Assembly (NCBI GenBank): GCA_023375785.1 | Contig: SZWC01000513.1 | Location: 191,398 to 255,397 of the forward strand | Direction: 5' to 3' | Source of the DNA: Penium margaritaceum | Lineage: Eukaryota; Streptophyta; Zygnematophyceae; Desmidiales; Peniaceae | DNA: 64,000 bases | Part shown: positions 9,207 to 19,679 of the stretch, one piece after another | Numbering within the stretch: the first letter of the stretch is position 1 | Layout: every line of letters begins with the position of its first letter | Notes under the pieces: generated by a model | The model's database searches: none | What the model was told of the DNA's origin: nothing | Seen by the model: only the letters and a program-made list of their open reading frames with translations | Position numbers and translations under genes: made by a program

Positions 9207-9872
9207 GTGAACGCGGCTCCGGATGCCCCATCTTCGTCGCGGTCTGTACTACAAAGCCCGGTAAGCCCCATTCACCCTACTTCCTTTGGGGGGGTTGAGC
9301 CGCAGCACATCGCCGCTCCTTCGGCTTTGTACTCCACTGTTCATTCAGACACCGTGGAGTTTGCACATACGCTCACACGAGCCGCTTGTGCTGTGATAGA
9401 CGTTGCCGCTGCAGCTGCTGCCACATTTACGGCAGCAGCCCGCGCAGCACGCGCCCCTGTCTCAACTTCCGTAGGATGTGCTGTAGAGTCGTACACTGAG
9501 GCCGCAGTAGTAGCTAGACCCATAGCTATAGCAGCGACAAATATTGGGACAAAGTTAGCCGTAGCCGCAGCAGCTGTGGCTTCCTCGACAGCTTCTGCAG
9601 CCTCTGCTGTTTCTACAGCCGCCTCAACCATCCGCACCTCCATAGCCGTCGCCGTTGCATCTGCCACATTTGCACCCTCCGCAATCGCCATCCTCACTAC
9701 AGCAGCCATATCTGAAGTGGCAGTTCTTCCTCCTATGGGTGCCGCCTTCACCACAGGTGTTCTGTCCCTGGTGGTACCAGCTGCATCCCTTCTCTCTGTT
9801 CTATCCGCTGCAGCTGTTGCCATTGTCACACCACTCCTTGTCTTTTTGTTCAACCCACCTCGCTCCTCGTGA
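9207..9872 (+). CDS. Ala-rich hydrophobic ORF upstream of gag in element B
   Basis: This is an uninterrupted 221-residue frame, very rich in Ala, Val, Ser and Thr, with an N-terminal Pro/Ser part and hydrophobic runs near the C-terminus (for example LLSVLSAAAVAIVTPLLVFL) that could cross a membrane. It lies between the leader and gag, where ordinary Ty1/copia elements have only leader. No domain is recognised. That it is open while gag-pol is full of stops may reflect its GCN-rich composition rather than selection. The minus strand over the same interval is also open (9341-9973). It could be an accessory element ORF or compositional noise. Confidence 0.3.
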   Translation: MNAAPDAPSSSRSVLQSPVSPIHPTSFGGVEPQHIAAPSALYSTVHSDTVEFAHTLTRAACAVIDVAAAAAATFTAAARAARAPVSTSVGCAVESYTEAAVVARPIAIAATNIGTKLAVAAAAVASSTASAASAVSTAASTIRTSIAVAVASATFAPSAIAILTTAAISEVAVLPPMGAAFTTGVLSLVVPAASLLSVLSAAAVAIVTPLLVFLFNPPRSS

Positions 9873-10066
9873 GGGCTTGTGGCACCTTCCTTTCTCTCCT
9901 GCCTGCACGCTGTCTCTCTCCTCAGCTGTCTGGCTTGGCTGTGTGCATTGGGTTGGGTTGTCCTACAACACATCCAACATGCCTAAGGCACTCCCAGTTT
10001 TCCCACACCCACTGGGGCGGGGAAAACTCTGCCGGATTTTTTTTGGCAGTGCCCCTCGTCGTCACC

Positions 10067-10882
10067 ATGCCTGGTGACGACGAGTCGGCCATAGCCGACC
10101 TTCAACGTCAGCTGAACCTCGCTCGCGAGGCCCAGCTTGAGGCGGAAGGGCTACTCAAAGTCGCTAACGACAACCGTGCTGCCTTTGCAAAGGAGGTCGC
10201 TGCTATTGTGCTCAACTGCCTGCCTACTGTCTCTATCTTACCGGCTGGTGCCTCTGGTGGTACCAGTGCATGTGCCTCTTCCACCCCATCCGCCTCTAGC
10301 ACCGCAACTACTGACCATGCTAATCCTACTATCACTCCACTTGCTGCCAGTCCTGCTGCTACCTCTCGCCAGCATAACTTCTTCTCCCAGCCTCCCGTCT
10401 TGTCTACTGGACTAGTCTTCTCCTCTTGGGAGACCCGTTTCAGTGCATGGGCACAGGGGGAACACCTCTGGGAGTACTATTTCCCCGTTGTCCTTGCTTT
10501 CACGCCTCTCGCTGCCGAGTCCGCCCGCGCTGTCCACGCCCTCATTGCCGCTGCACCAGAGACCCTTGTCGACGACGTTGGTACATACAATGCCGGCCCC
10601 GCAGTTCAACGCCCAGCTGACCCCGTCGGTGCTTACACCATGCTTCAGCATCGCACCACCGTCACTGGTCAGGCAGCTCAGAGCGCCCTCACCGTGGAAT
10701 TCAACACCCTTTTGATGCGAGCAGACGAGTCAGATCACGCATATTGGGCTCGAGGGCTCAAACTGTTGCGCGAGCTTGGCAAGGCAGCGCGAGCTCAATT
10801 GTCCACCGTGCACACCATGGTCAACGGGTTGATCCCAGAGCAATCTGACCTCCTCCGTGACGTCAAGGCAGTGGAGCTGTAG
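10067..10882 (+). pseudogene. gag: gag of copia element B, N-terminal part
   Basis: This is the capsid part of the gag polyprotein. I start it at the ATG at 10067 (MPGDDES), because the upstream extension of the frame looks like leader. Residues 8-50 are Gln/Leu/Ala/Glu-rich and likely coiled coil; a Ser/Thr/Ala linker follows. From about residue 115 comes a copia gag-like helical region with conserved aromatics (SSWETRFSAWAQGEHLWEYY) and, near the end, LLRELGKAARAQLSTVHTMV. A TAG at 10880-10882 ends it before the zinc knuckle, which sits in another frame (11206-11247). A nonsense change and a frameshift therefore separate capsid and nucleocapsid. Confidence 0.75.
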
Positions 10883-11088
10883 CGCCTTGCTTCCGAACCA
10901 GTCCCCGTTCCCCACCTGGTGTTGGTGCCCTCTGGGACTTTGTTGCTGAGAGGCTTGCTGCCTGGTGGACCAACCTCCAAAACAAACGGCTTCACCGTAC
11001 TACAGTCATTGGTGTCGCTGTTGCCACCACCTCTTGCTCCTCTCCCGCCTCTTCAGCTGCATCTTCCTCTACATCCTCCTCCTCCTCT

Positions 11089-11400
11089 TTGACCACAACA
11101 GCCTCAGCTCTTGCCTCTCAGGGTCGTGGTTGCGACCATGGCCGCGGCAAGGTCAATGGGCCAACCAAAGCAACCACCCCGTCCCGGGTTCCTGGTGAGG
11201 TGGTGTGCTGGAACTACGGCTCCTCCAAGCACTCCACACGCAAGTGCCCTGAGCTCCCTGATGACCTTCGCCTTGCACGCGCCATGCATGCGCAGTGGGC
11301 CTGCACTGCTGGCTCCTCCTCCTCCTCCGGTACCAGCTCCATCGCCGGCTCCTCCTCCCGGACCGCCAGCTCCTCCTCTACCCAGGTCTACTTGACCACA
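11089..11400 (+). pseudogene. gag: gag nucleocapsid part of element B with defective zinc knuckle
   Basis: This continues gag in a different frame from the capsid part. A basic Gly/Arg patch (SQGRGCDHGRGK) precedes a 14-residue knuckle at 11206-11247, CWNYGSSKHSTRKC. Family knuckles are CX2CX4HX4C; here the second Cys is Tyr, so zinc binding would be lost. Downstream the frame turns into Ser/Pro-rich linker. The frame changes again before the protease. Confidence 0.75.
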
Positions 11401-11639
11401 TGCGTTTCCTCCCCTCCTTCATCCGTCCCATACCCTTGGGGCTGGCCACCGCCTTGCAGAGCTCCCGCCTACGCTCGGCCACCTTCCCCGGCCTACGCCC
11501 TTCCTCCGTGGTTTCCTCCTCCCGCGAGCTCGCCGGCCCCGTCGCCGGCGCGCGCCAGTTGGAGCAGTCTCTTCTCCAGCGCCTACACCTTTGCGATCAG
11601 GGAGGTGATAGCGTGTCTTCGTTGGCCAGAGGTCCTGCT

Positions 11640-12551
11640 TGTGCCAATGACAGTGATCTTCGTGGGGGTCCCTCCGGGCACGTTCTTGATCTGTCACTCG
11701 CATCTGTGCCATGGGTCGAGCACTGGAAGTCTGTTGTCGTCCCTCGTCGTCTTGCTGGTTGTGATTCGTTGCCTCCCTCTCTTGGCGTTGTTGCCACCTG
11801 TGGCGTTCTCCCCCACGTTCGTGCCTCTGGTGGCTTCTGGGTCCTCGACTCTAGGGCCACCCACCATATGACCTCTGTCCGTTCTGCCTTTGTCTCGTTA
11901 GGTCCTACCAGCTCCGTTCCCTTTGTCCGGACTGGGTCCGGCCAATTACTCCTCGTACAGGGTGTGGGCGTTGTTTGTTTTGTCCGTCCGAGTGGTGCCC
12001 TGTTCTTGCCTGACATTCTATACGTGCCTTCTTTGGAGCTCAGCTTGCTGTCGGTGATCTCCCTTGACGATCAGGGTATGGATTTCTCTGCCAATCAGGG
12101 TGTTGGGATTGTCACTCTTCGTTCCTCTGAACGTGCTGTCTTGCGGGGGGTTCGCTGTGACAAGTTGTATCATGTCCCTCTTCACTCACCCTCCACACCT
12201 TGTGTTGGCTCTACTCTTGCCCATGTCGCACCTTCCCTCTCCCCTGCTGATGTCCAGCTCTTGCATCGCCGCCTTGGCCATGTGCACACTGATGCCATCA
12301 CCAACATGCTTCATCTGCAACCTGTTGTTGGCCTATCACCATCCACGTTTCCTTCCCCTTGTCCCTCCGATTGTCTTGGCTGTGCTCAGGGCAAAATGCA
12401 TCGCTCTCCCTTCACTTCATCTGACACTCAATCCTCTCATCCCCTTGACCTTGTTCATGCTGACGTCATGGGGCCTCTGCCGCATGAGTTCCTTGGGGGT
12501 GTTGGGCGTTATGTTTTGTGTCTCACGGATGATTTTTTGCGTTTTCGCTAG
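11640..12551 (+). pseudogene. pol: Protease and N-terminal integrase of element B
   Basis: The frame carries the copia aspartic protease signature WVLDSRATHHMT (11838-11875), where the family has D-S-G-A: the active-site Gly is Arg. The pre-integrase zinc-binding region follows (LLHRRLGHVHTD, then CLGCAQGK), then the start of the catalytic core with the first acidic residue in HADVMGPLP and TDDFLRF. A TAG at 12549-12551 interrupts the core; coding similarity continues in the same frame beyond it. The frame is open upstream to 11295, but recognisable protein begins only around 11640. Confidence 0.85.
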
Positions 12552-12984
12552 ATCTTCGCTCTTTGCCAAAATAGCAATGTGGCTGAGGTCATTGCGTCTT
12601 GGTTGGTCCAGGCTGAGCGGTCCTATTAGCGTTCGTTTCACGTCTTTCGCAATGACCGTGGCGGTGAATTCCTTGGTTCCACCGCCCGGTTCCTCGAGTC
12701 CCAGGGGATGTGTGTGGAGACCTCTGCTCCTTACACACCTCAACAAAATGGGGTCTCTGAACGTTGGAATCAGACCCTCGCCAACGGCGTCCGCACCCTC
12801 CTTTCTACGTCCGGTCTCCCTTTCCCATTTGCCTTTGAGGCCATGAGTTACATGACCTGGGTTTGGAATCGAGTGCCGCACGGCCCGCTTTAACGCACTG
12901 TGACACCCTTTGAGCGCTGGTACAGCACTCGTGCTGATCTCCGTCTTGAACGCGTGTGGGGTAGCATTGCATCTGTCTGGCTGC
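12552..12984 (+). pseudogene. pol: Integrase core of element B, second part
   Basis: Reading on through the stop, the frame carries FRNDRGGEFLGST with the second catalytic Asp, then YTPQQNGVSERWNQT with the catalytic Glu, then a family-typical AFEAMSYMTWVWNRVPH block. Further stops lie near 12628 and at 12891-12893. The DDE triad is visible although the gene is broken. The C-terminal part continues in a different frame. Confidence 0.85.
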
Positions 12985-13275
12985 GTGAGGACCTTCGAAG
13001 GGAAGCTCTCCCCGCGTGGTCGTCTTTGTCCCTTCCTGGGTGTCTCCTCCCAGTCAAAGGCCTGGCGCTTCCGGGATCGGGAGCGTCAACGCGTCATTGA
13101 GTCTCGTGATGCCCTGTTCTTTGAGTCTGTGTTTCTTCGTCATCTCAGTCGTGATTCGTCTGCTACCTCCCTGCTCCTGCTCTCTCGGTTGTGGGGGGAC
13201 GTCGGCACCTGGGGGCCTGCGGGCGGCTCAGTCCCCTCAGCCCATGTGGTTCCTGCTGCGGTCTCCCATCCGTAG
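12985..13275 (+). pseudogene. pol: Integrase C-terminal region of element B
   Basis: After a frameshift near 12985 the frame encodes LSPRGRLCPFLGVSSQSKAW followed by RDRERQRVIESRDALFFE. This is the conserved copia block after the integrase core (usually K-x-x-R-x-x-x-C-x-F-L-G-Y ... S-R-D-V-x-F). Beyond it the sequence becomes Pro/Ser-rich linker. Confidence 0.75.
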
Positions 13276-13800
13276 CCTTCACCCTCGGAGCGTTCGCCGG
13301 AACCCGGAACTGCGACCTCGTCGCCCTCTCAAGCGCTTCCGTCTACATTGTCTTGCTCCCTCGGCGCTCCAGCCTCTCCCGCCGGGACGTCCCTGGCATC
13401 CGCCTCACCTACACACTCCTCTGCTGCCCCGTCCAGTTCGCTGTCTCCTGTCGCACCGGCCCAGCCCAGTCCGGCCACCGTTCCCCCCGGTCCTGCTCCT
13501 ATCAAGTCGTTTGTTCAAGAAGGTCGCCTGCGTGCGCTCCCGTCCCGCTCTGTCGCAGATGCGTCATCTTCTGTCCGTCCCTCCCAGTCTCAGCTGGTGC
13601 AGTCCCCAATGTTGTCGACCGGCATGGACGCCCTTGGCCTGGCCACGGGGGTTATCCACCCTGGCTCAGTGCTTGGCCATACTCTGCTCCTGTCAGAGCA
13701 CGAGCATGCTCTTGAGGCTGCCATCCTTGGCAACATTGTAGAGTGTCATGCAACTGTTGCTACCACACCTGCATCGCCGGACCCAGCCACAGTTCAGTAG
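13276..13800 (+). pseudogene. pol: Integrase to reverse transcriptase linker of element B
   Basis: This Ser/Pro/Ala-rich linker is followed by HALEAAILGNIVECHAT, ending at a TAG (13798-13800). Copia polyproteins usually have a variable low-complexity linker here. The same frame continues into reverse transcriptase after the stop. Confidence 0.6.
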
Positions 13801-14067
13801 GCACGGGCTGCACCGCACTCCAAACAATGGGAGGCTGCCATGCAAGACAAAGTAAGGGCTCTTGATGACCAAGCCGTGTATGAGCTGGTTGACCTCCCGC
13901 CAGGCCGCAAGGCCATTAGTGCCCGATGGGTGTTTCGCAAGAAGTACAAACCCACTGGTGAGCTCGACAAGTACAAGGCACGTCTTACCGCCAAGGGATT
14001 TTCCCAAGTGCCAGGTGTCGACTTCGACGAGACGTTTGCCACTGCTAAGTCTCGTAGCACACCATGA
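13801..14067 (+). pseudogene. pol: Reverse transcriptase N-terminus of element B
   Basis: The sequence WEAAMQDKVRALDDQAVYEL followed by VDLPPGRKAISARWVFRKK and YKARLTAKGFSQVPGVDFDETF is the highly conserved fingers region of Ty1/copia reverse transcriptase. The frame ends in a TGA at 14065-14067, and the next block ([13 protein letters not shown]) lies in another frame, so a frameshift falls near 14050-14070. Confidence 0.92.
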
Positions 14068-14990
14068 TTGGGAGCTCGAACAGATGGACGTCAACAATTC
14101 TTTTTCTCCATGGGCAGTTAGATGAGGAGATCTACATGGTGCAACCGCCAGGGTTTTCTGATGGCACGGACAAAGTCTGGCGTCTGCGGAAGGCCCTCTA
14201 TGGCCTCAAATAGTCGCCGCGGTGTTGGAATCAGGAGATCACCTCCACTCTGGAGAAGGGGGTATACCGTCGTAGCACAGTGGATCCGGCCCTCTTTGTC
14301 ACTCCACGCTCCGTACCGTTTGCCGCCACCCTCGTCTATGTTGGTGACTTGCTCATCGCGTCTCCGAGTCGAGAGGCAGTGTCAGCCATGAAGTCCCTAC
14401 TGCAGTCTACGTATAGAATGAAGGACTTGGGCCCAGCACGTGTTTTCCTCGGCATGGAGCTTGAGCGTGATCGTACTCGGCGTATTCTGCATGTTCACCA
14501 GACTGCATACGTCAGGAGCCTGGGGGAGCGCTTTGCCTCCTTACTAGAGTCTGTGCCCATTGCATCAACGTCGATGACGCCTGCACGGCAGAGGCTGTTG
14601 AAGACACTTGACGTGTCTAGGCTGGGGGAGTCAGTGGATGTGACTGACTACCTGAGAGTCATAGGGTCTTTGATGTACCTGGCCACTACTACGAGGGCAG
14701 ACGTAGCCTCCGTTGTAAATTTTCTCGCTCAATTCTCACAGTGCCCACGGGCGCGACACATGGAAGCCGCACTACGTGTTGTAAGGTATGCGCTCTCCAC
14801 CTCCCGTGTTGGTCTTTGTTGTCGGGCACAGCCGTCGGTGGTTGTTGATGGATACACTGACAGTGACTGGGCACACGATACAGATACACGCATTCGTACT
14901 GGCTATGTCTTCCTTGTCGAAGGGACTGCGATTTCCTTGAAGAGTGGCAAGCAAGGGTGTGTTGCACGCAGCTCCAGTGAAGCAGAGTAA
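14068..14990 (+). pseudogene. pol: Reverse transcriptase palm/thumb and RNase H of element B
   Basis: [13 protein letters not shown] is read in one frame (about 14069-14110), then [13 protein letters not shown] and [12 protein letters not shown] in the next, with a TAG at 14211-14213. The catalytic box is YVGDLL (14337-14348) instead of YVDD, so one catalytic Asp is Gly and the enzyme would be dead. The remainder includes MKDLGPARVFLGMELERD, YLRVIGSLMYLATTTRADV and the RNase H block GYTDSDWAHDTDTR, ending SSSEAE-stop where the family has SSSEAEY; the TAA is at 14988-14990. Confidence 0.93.
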
Positions 14991-15323
14991 GTTGCTCTTG
15001 GTGTAGGGACTTGTGAGAGCGGCCGGCTGTGTCGCTTGCTGCAGCAGTTGCGTGTTCCCATTCGCTGCATCACCTTGCACTGCGACAATCAAAGCACGAA
15101 AGCTATTGCTGAGCACGATGGCATGCACCACACTCGCACGAAGCATATCAATGTGGAGCATCATTTTGTGCGTGAGCGCGTTGCTGCACGAGATGTCCAG
15201 ATTGTGTGGGTTGACACCCGTCAGCAACGAGCTGACTTCCTTACGAAGGCACTGAGCACCAATGCCTTCAAGACAGCTCTGCACGCTGTTGCACTGTTGT
15301 GTGCTCGTGATGCTCCCAGTTGA
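14991..15323 (+). pseudogene. pol: RNase H C-terminus of element B
   Basis: The same frame continues past the TAA with VALGVGTCESGRLCRLLQQL, then LHCDNQSTKAIAEHDGMHHT, TKHINVEHHFVRERV and QRADFLTKALS. These are the classic closing motifs of copia RNase H. It ends at a TGA at 15321-15323, about 100 bases before the polypurine tract, as expected for the pol 3' end. Confidence 0.92.
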
Positions 15324-15416
15324 GTGGTTGTGCCAGTGCTTGTGTACAGTGTTGTCCTTTGTCATGTCTTGTGACGTTGTTCCTGTGAGTGTCGTCGTGT
15401 CAGTCGGCTGTGGGTC

Positions 15417-15425
15417 ATGGGGGAG
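15417..15425 (+). promoter_or_regulatory. Polypurine tract of element B
   Basis: ATGGGGGAG directly abuts the right LTR and matches the AGGGGGAG tract of element A. Confidence 0.85.
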
Positions 15426-15931
15426 TGTTGGTTTGTGTTGAGTACCACAAGGTGACCTCTGGCCTCGTTGTACGCTCACCTCACTGTTGCAGGTGACTGA
15501 TCACGAGAGAAAGAGACGTTCCTTTGGCCACTTCACCGTGATGACGTCAGCTTCATGTCAGACAGTCTCTTGGCTCAGTCAACATGGAATTGCACAATCT
15601 TCTTGAGTTTGCATACAATTTGCTTGTGTATGGTGGAATTGTGTGGTGCCCACCGGGTACGTACTCAAACATGCCTAGCCAGGGTGCTAGGATAATTTGG
15701 TAGTCAAGTGGTGACTTTTCACCACCCACGAGTGCAGCGAGCTTGAGCAAGCTCGTTGCTCGCTCGCTCGCTGCCTCTCTCGCTCCCCCGCTTCTAACAC
15801 CTCTGCCGCGTGTGTCTCACTTACACTTGGCCATCTTTCTTGACTTCCACGCATGACCCGCCATGGCTTGACCTAATCCTTGAGTCCCTTGCCATGTAAG
15901 CTCTTCTAGCTGTTAGTCTCGACTGCCTACA
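15426..15931 (+). repeat. 3' LTR of element B
   Basis: 506 bp, TGTTGGTTTG to GCCTACA, aligning gaplessly to 7760-8265. The final A is intact here. Confidence 0.93.
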
Positions 15932-15936
15932 ATGTG
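15932..15936. repeat. Target site duplication, right of element B (ATGTG)
   Basis: The right-hand copy of the ATGCG duplication, with one transition. Confidence 0.85.
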
Positions 15937-16613
15937 TGCATGTCTGATAGAGTTTTTTCGATGGTCGAGATCCGGGCACTTGGTGGCTTGTGCCAGTGCT
16001 CCGGGAGACCCCTTAGAGGTTGACTGCATATTGTCTCTAACAAGTTGTACACTCTCATTGTGGTCGAGACCCGGGTACACGGTGGTTTGTACCAATACCG
16101 CGGGAGACCCAGCACCATTGATCGAGTCCTGTGATTGAGGCCTTCTGTCAGACAAGTGTAGCCTGCATGTGGCTAAGACCCGGACATCCGGTTACATGTT
16201 CCGTTGTCTTGGGAGGCCTCAACTTGCCTAGCTTGGCTAGACCGTGATGCTAGTGTGTCACCGTATAGTCTGGTTGTGTTTGGGGTACATAGGATGTTTT
16301 CCTGTCGGTCGAGACCCGGGCACACGATTGACTGTTCCGGTGCCTCGGGAGACCACCAGTTTGTGTTTTCGTGTTCTGGGACATGTGTATTCCCAGTCCG
16401 TGCCCTTTGGTGCGGTGGGGATGACGGGCCCTGGTGGGCTAGCCGCCAGTCCCCAGTACATAAGCTCGTCGTAGAGCTCATTGTACTCTCTCCTTGATTC
16501 TTAATTCATTCGTTCCGTACTTAGCCAAATCTTGGCGCTGCATTTCCCTCGCTCACCACCACAGCTCATTTCTCTTCCAACATGGGCCTGCATGCCCTAG
16601 ACTCGTTTTAGCA
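15937..16613 (+). repeat. 3' LTR of element A, second part (677 bp)
   Basis: This resumes the LTR A sequence at TGCATGTCTGATAG exactly where 7759 left it and ends TTTTAGCA. 135 plus 677 equals 812, the length of the intact left LTR. It carries the same four GGTCGAGACCC motifs. Confidence 0.92.
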
Positions 16614-19600
16614 AGCCCCACCTCTTGGCACAAAGCCAAGGGCGATTGCCGGACGTGCCGTGCATGCCATGGTTTTGCGCCGTCGTGACAAAAATGAAAA
16701 TCGAGTTCCTTTGTTCCGAACTTTGAAACGTTTTTGCAAAAAACTCGTGCAAACTCAGGATTTCAAAGGAGTACCCCTCCTCCCCCCCCCCCCCCCCCCC
16801 CCCCCCCCTTCTGGGACCCAGAATGAGGGGGTGAGGTAGAAATGGAAATGGGCCTTCTGAGAATTGAAACATTCAAGTTGCCTGCATAGGTTATTGATGA
16901 CGTTTGCTCCCAGAGTGACGCGGAGGGGAAAACCCCTCGAGAGAGATGTGGACGCCATTCGGTGAACTCCGACGACGACATTGGTGTAGGAGCTGAAGAC
17001 TCGACACGTTACAATGCGGTTTGTGATGAATCTGTCGACATTCATGGAAAGAGGTTGAACTTCTTAGGTCGAGGAAACTGAAAAAAATTTCCAGTCTGCA
17101 TGAATATTACCGTTGAACATCGCATGGTGAGCCACGAATGTAAGGACAGAATTGACCACACACCTAGTTTAGGGAATGGTGTAGGTTTGGGACGTAACAT
17201 TTCTTTGGTATTTATGATTTCACATTTAACTATAAATGATGAATTTAAATAGTTCAATATTCCACAGAACTTGTGTTGAGGCACTCATCTTTATGTTATG
17301 CCTCCATACACCGCACAAAAGGCACGCCAGGTTGACCTCCTGAAATAATGTGGGTGCTGGGCCGAACCTAACGCGTTGAGTTGGCTGCGACCAGGGGCCC
17401 CCATAAAAGCAGGGTGATGGGGAGCGACTTCCACACCGCTCAGATTACAGAACTCAGCGCGTCCTCCATGGACGCGAAAGGTTGCTGCAGACTACGGCAG
17501 GGCCTTGGAGGTTCGACAGCGAGAGAAGAGAGGGTCGAAAGCTTGGGCTGCTGGGTGATTTTCTTCTTCTGTCATTCCCCAAATAGTAATTCGCTGCATT
17601 ATGAGTCTCAGACAATCGCACAGACGAGACTGCGCTACAGGGCTACATGCACCTGTGATCCGCAGGACAGTACAAGCGTGCACAACCCGGCATGAAAGCC
17701 AGGACGGATGAAGGAATAACATTCGTTCTCTGCTAACTGTCCGATCTGGGTTTTGAAAAACATTGGAATTGAGCTACTGCTTCAGGCTTTGTCAGGTCAG
17801 ATAGGGCTGTATGTACGAAGAATTGTACGAAGACGTCGACCTGTCGCAATGCACTTTCTGGCACCAGACGTGAAGATGAAGCATCCGCAGTGAGTATAAC
17901 AACAGCGTTGCGATCAAGAGGTCATGCGAAACTTGCATTTTTTCATTTTAGGGATGGCTACTGAACTGGACAATTGGAAGTTCCCCTCTCGAACATCGAT
18001 AAGCTTCAGGAACAACGATCGTCTATCGAGTCTTCTCACTATGCGAACAAGTCTAAAGACAATCGATGCCGATTGCAACATATTGGAAGGCAACCATCTT
18101 TCGCAACCTGTTGAAGTATCGACTGCGTGCAGGAAAACTGACAATGAAACGTTGTGCGTTGAAATCAATTGAAAGGGTTTCGTAGAAAGGGTTTAGGCTC
18201 ATTCTCTCAACGTCAAATTCAATCTGTCGTCTGCCGACTAAATGCTGTCATTGGTCTACTAGGATGGCGTTCAGCAATGGCGACTGCGTCAAAGGCAAAA
18301 AAGACAAACAGAAATTTTTCACAGGTGCAGCCAGAAGAGAACACAGCAAATCAAGGCGCTTTAGATTTTCAGAACTAGAAGAATCAAAACGGCCATTCGG
18401 AAGGTGAAAGGTCACTATCATGAAACCCGAGCCGCGGATCTGGTCCGATTCCATGACACGTCATCAACTATAATCTTTCTCAATCGTTCTCACCAGTAAC
18501 GCGTTGCGGATTGCGTCTGAAATCCCTGTATGCTTCCCTGCCCCTCAATGAATACTGGAAAACATATCCAAGAAAACGTCGGGCGAAACATCTGAGCTAT
18601 TTCATACAAGGGAAATTCTTTATAATCCATTACGCATACGGCCACATATTTCACTCGCAAATACTATACAGCCTTTCTTCATCATTTACATTTCTACCCT
18701 ACTCTACATGACAGAATTTCTTGTCTTTGGAGTTGTTCTCCAATACGGATAGGTGAAACCAGTATCATTACCATGATGCCTGTTTTGAACATCTCAAATT
18801 GTGTTCAATGACCTTTGTGAAATAGCAAACAAATTCCATATAGTTCCTTAAAGTCTTATCCAAGGTGGAAGTTTTAAGGGAGAAGAGCAAACCCGTTTCT
18901 CTACAAAAATGAATATGAATTTCATAAATTCTATGCTAAAATAATCAAAATAAAATGTTGTCATACATGAAGGTTGATTTTCAACATCACTATGATGGTA
19001 ATGATACAGATTGTGATTCACCACATGAGAACAGGAGAATGATGAATGATGAAAGCATTTCTTACAAATGCAAAGTATCAGAATAGAAATAAAATATGGA
19101 TGATTGGAAGTTATGAGCGCAAGAAAATAGGAAACATGTTCGTGATCTCAAAAACTTGACTAAATGTGCACATTGCCCATAACATATTTGATACCCCTTG
19201 TTTCTTAAATTGAAACAAGATCCTTTGTATCAAGAAAAAAGAATCAGACCATCTCAAACTTAACACTTGCATTGGCTTAACCAGTTTCACACGTCCAGGA
19301 AACATATGCTATCAATTCTCCTTTGGAGCAATCGGAAACACAATTCTTAGCCCATTCAAACACAAATCTCTCCCAGCAAAGCAGCCTACAATCATGAACC
19401 ACAAAATTCAATCTAATGAGTCCCAATGGCTTATGAAAACCTCACAATTTCCACAAACCCACGTGGAAAACATTGAGACCCGACTTTTCCTTACCACTCA
19501 AGATGTTGAATCTATGGGTGTGTCTGTGTATTGGTGACAAGGTGCAGACCCATGTGTGAATAAATGCCCGTGGGCAAGCAGGCGATAGGATGGTCATCCT

Positions 19601-19628
19601 TGCATTAAGGTTTTGGATGCCATGTAGA
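16614..19628. other. Unassigned unique-looking DNA right of element A
   Basis: Apart from the C homopolymer at 16782, I recognise no gene, RNA or repeat here. Open frames such as 17381-17695 and 17924-18172 are short, have no known motif, and would need splicing to matter. The sequence turns AT-rich from about 18.5 kb. Confidence 0.4.
16782..16808 (+). repeat. 27-base C homopolymer
   Basis: An uninterrupted run of 27 C follows CCCCTCCT. On the minus strand it reads as poly-Gly in one frame, a compositional artefact. Confidence 0.95.
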
Positions 19629-19675
19629 GGGTGGGGGAAGGGGGAGGAGAGGGGGGGTGGAGGGGGACAGGGGAG
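19629..19675 (+). repeat. G-rich tract, possible G-quadruplex
   Basis: Six or more G-runs of three to seven bases lie within 47 bp in otherwise AT-rich DNA, satisfying the usual G3+ loop rule on the plus strand. Confidence 0.7.
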
Positions 19676-19679
19676 GCTG

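Larger units (their letters stand above)
7760..15931 (+). mobile_element. Ty1/copia retrotransposon B, full length, degenerate
   Basis: The 8172-bp element has 506-bp LTRs, a tRNA-iMet-type primer site, a GGGGGAG polypurine tract and a 5-bp target duplication. It encodes, in the copia order, gag, protease, integrase, reverse transcriptase and RNase H on the plus strand. The reading frame is broken by several stops and frameshifts and key catalytic residues are changed, so it cannot be autonomous. By hand count its LTRs differ at about 36-37 of 506 positions, mostly transitions. It inserted into the right LTR of element A and is therefore younger than A. Confidence 0.95.
1277..16613 (+). mobile_element. 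LTR retrotransposon A (copia-like, probably non-autonomous), split by element B
   Basis: Element A has two 812-bp LTRs (1277-2088, and 7625-7759 joined to 15937-16613), a tRNA-iMet primer site at 2089 and a polypurine tract ending at 7624. Its own internal region (2089-7624, about 5.5 kb) shows no gag zinc knuckle, protease, integrase, reverse transcriptase or RNase H motif in any frame. Instead it holds minisatellite, a foldback repeat and Ser/Thr/Ala-rich low-complexity open frames. This fits a non-autonomous large derivative mobilised in trans. Ancient loss of pol by deletion is the alternative. The four G-rich tracts before the 3' LTR and the repeated palindromic motif in the LTR resemble features described for the Sirevirus lineage of Ty1/copia; that link is inference. 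Confidence 0.8.

Noticed and set aside
7760-15931. Element B as a caulimovirus-like or other viral insertion
   Set aside because: LTRs, tRNA primer site, target duplication and the copia gene order (integrase before reverse transcriptase) identify a Ty1/copia retrotransposon.
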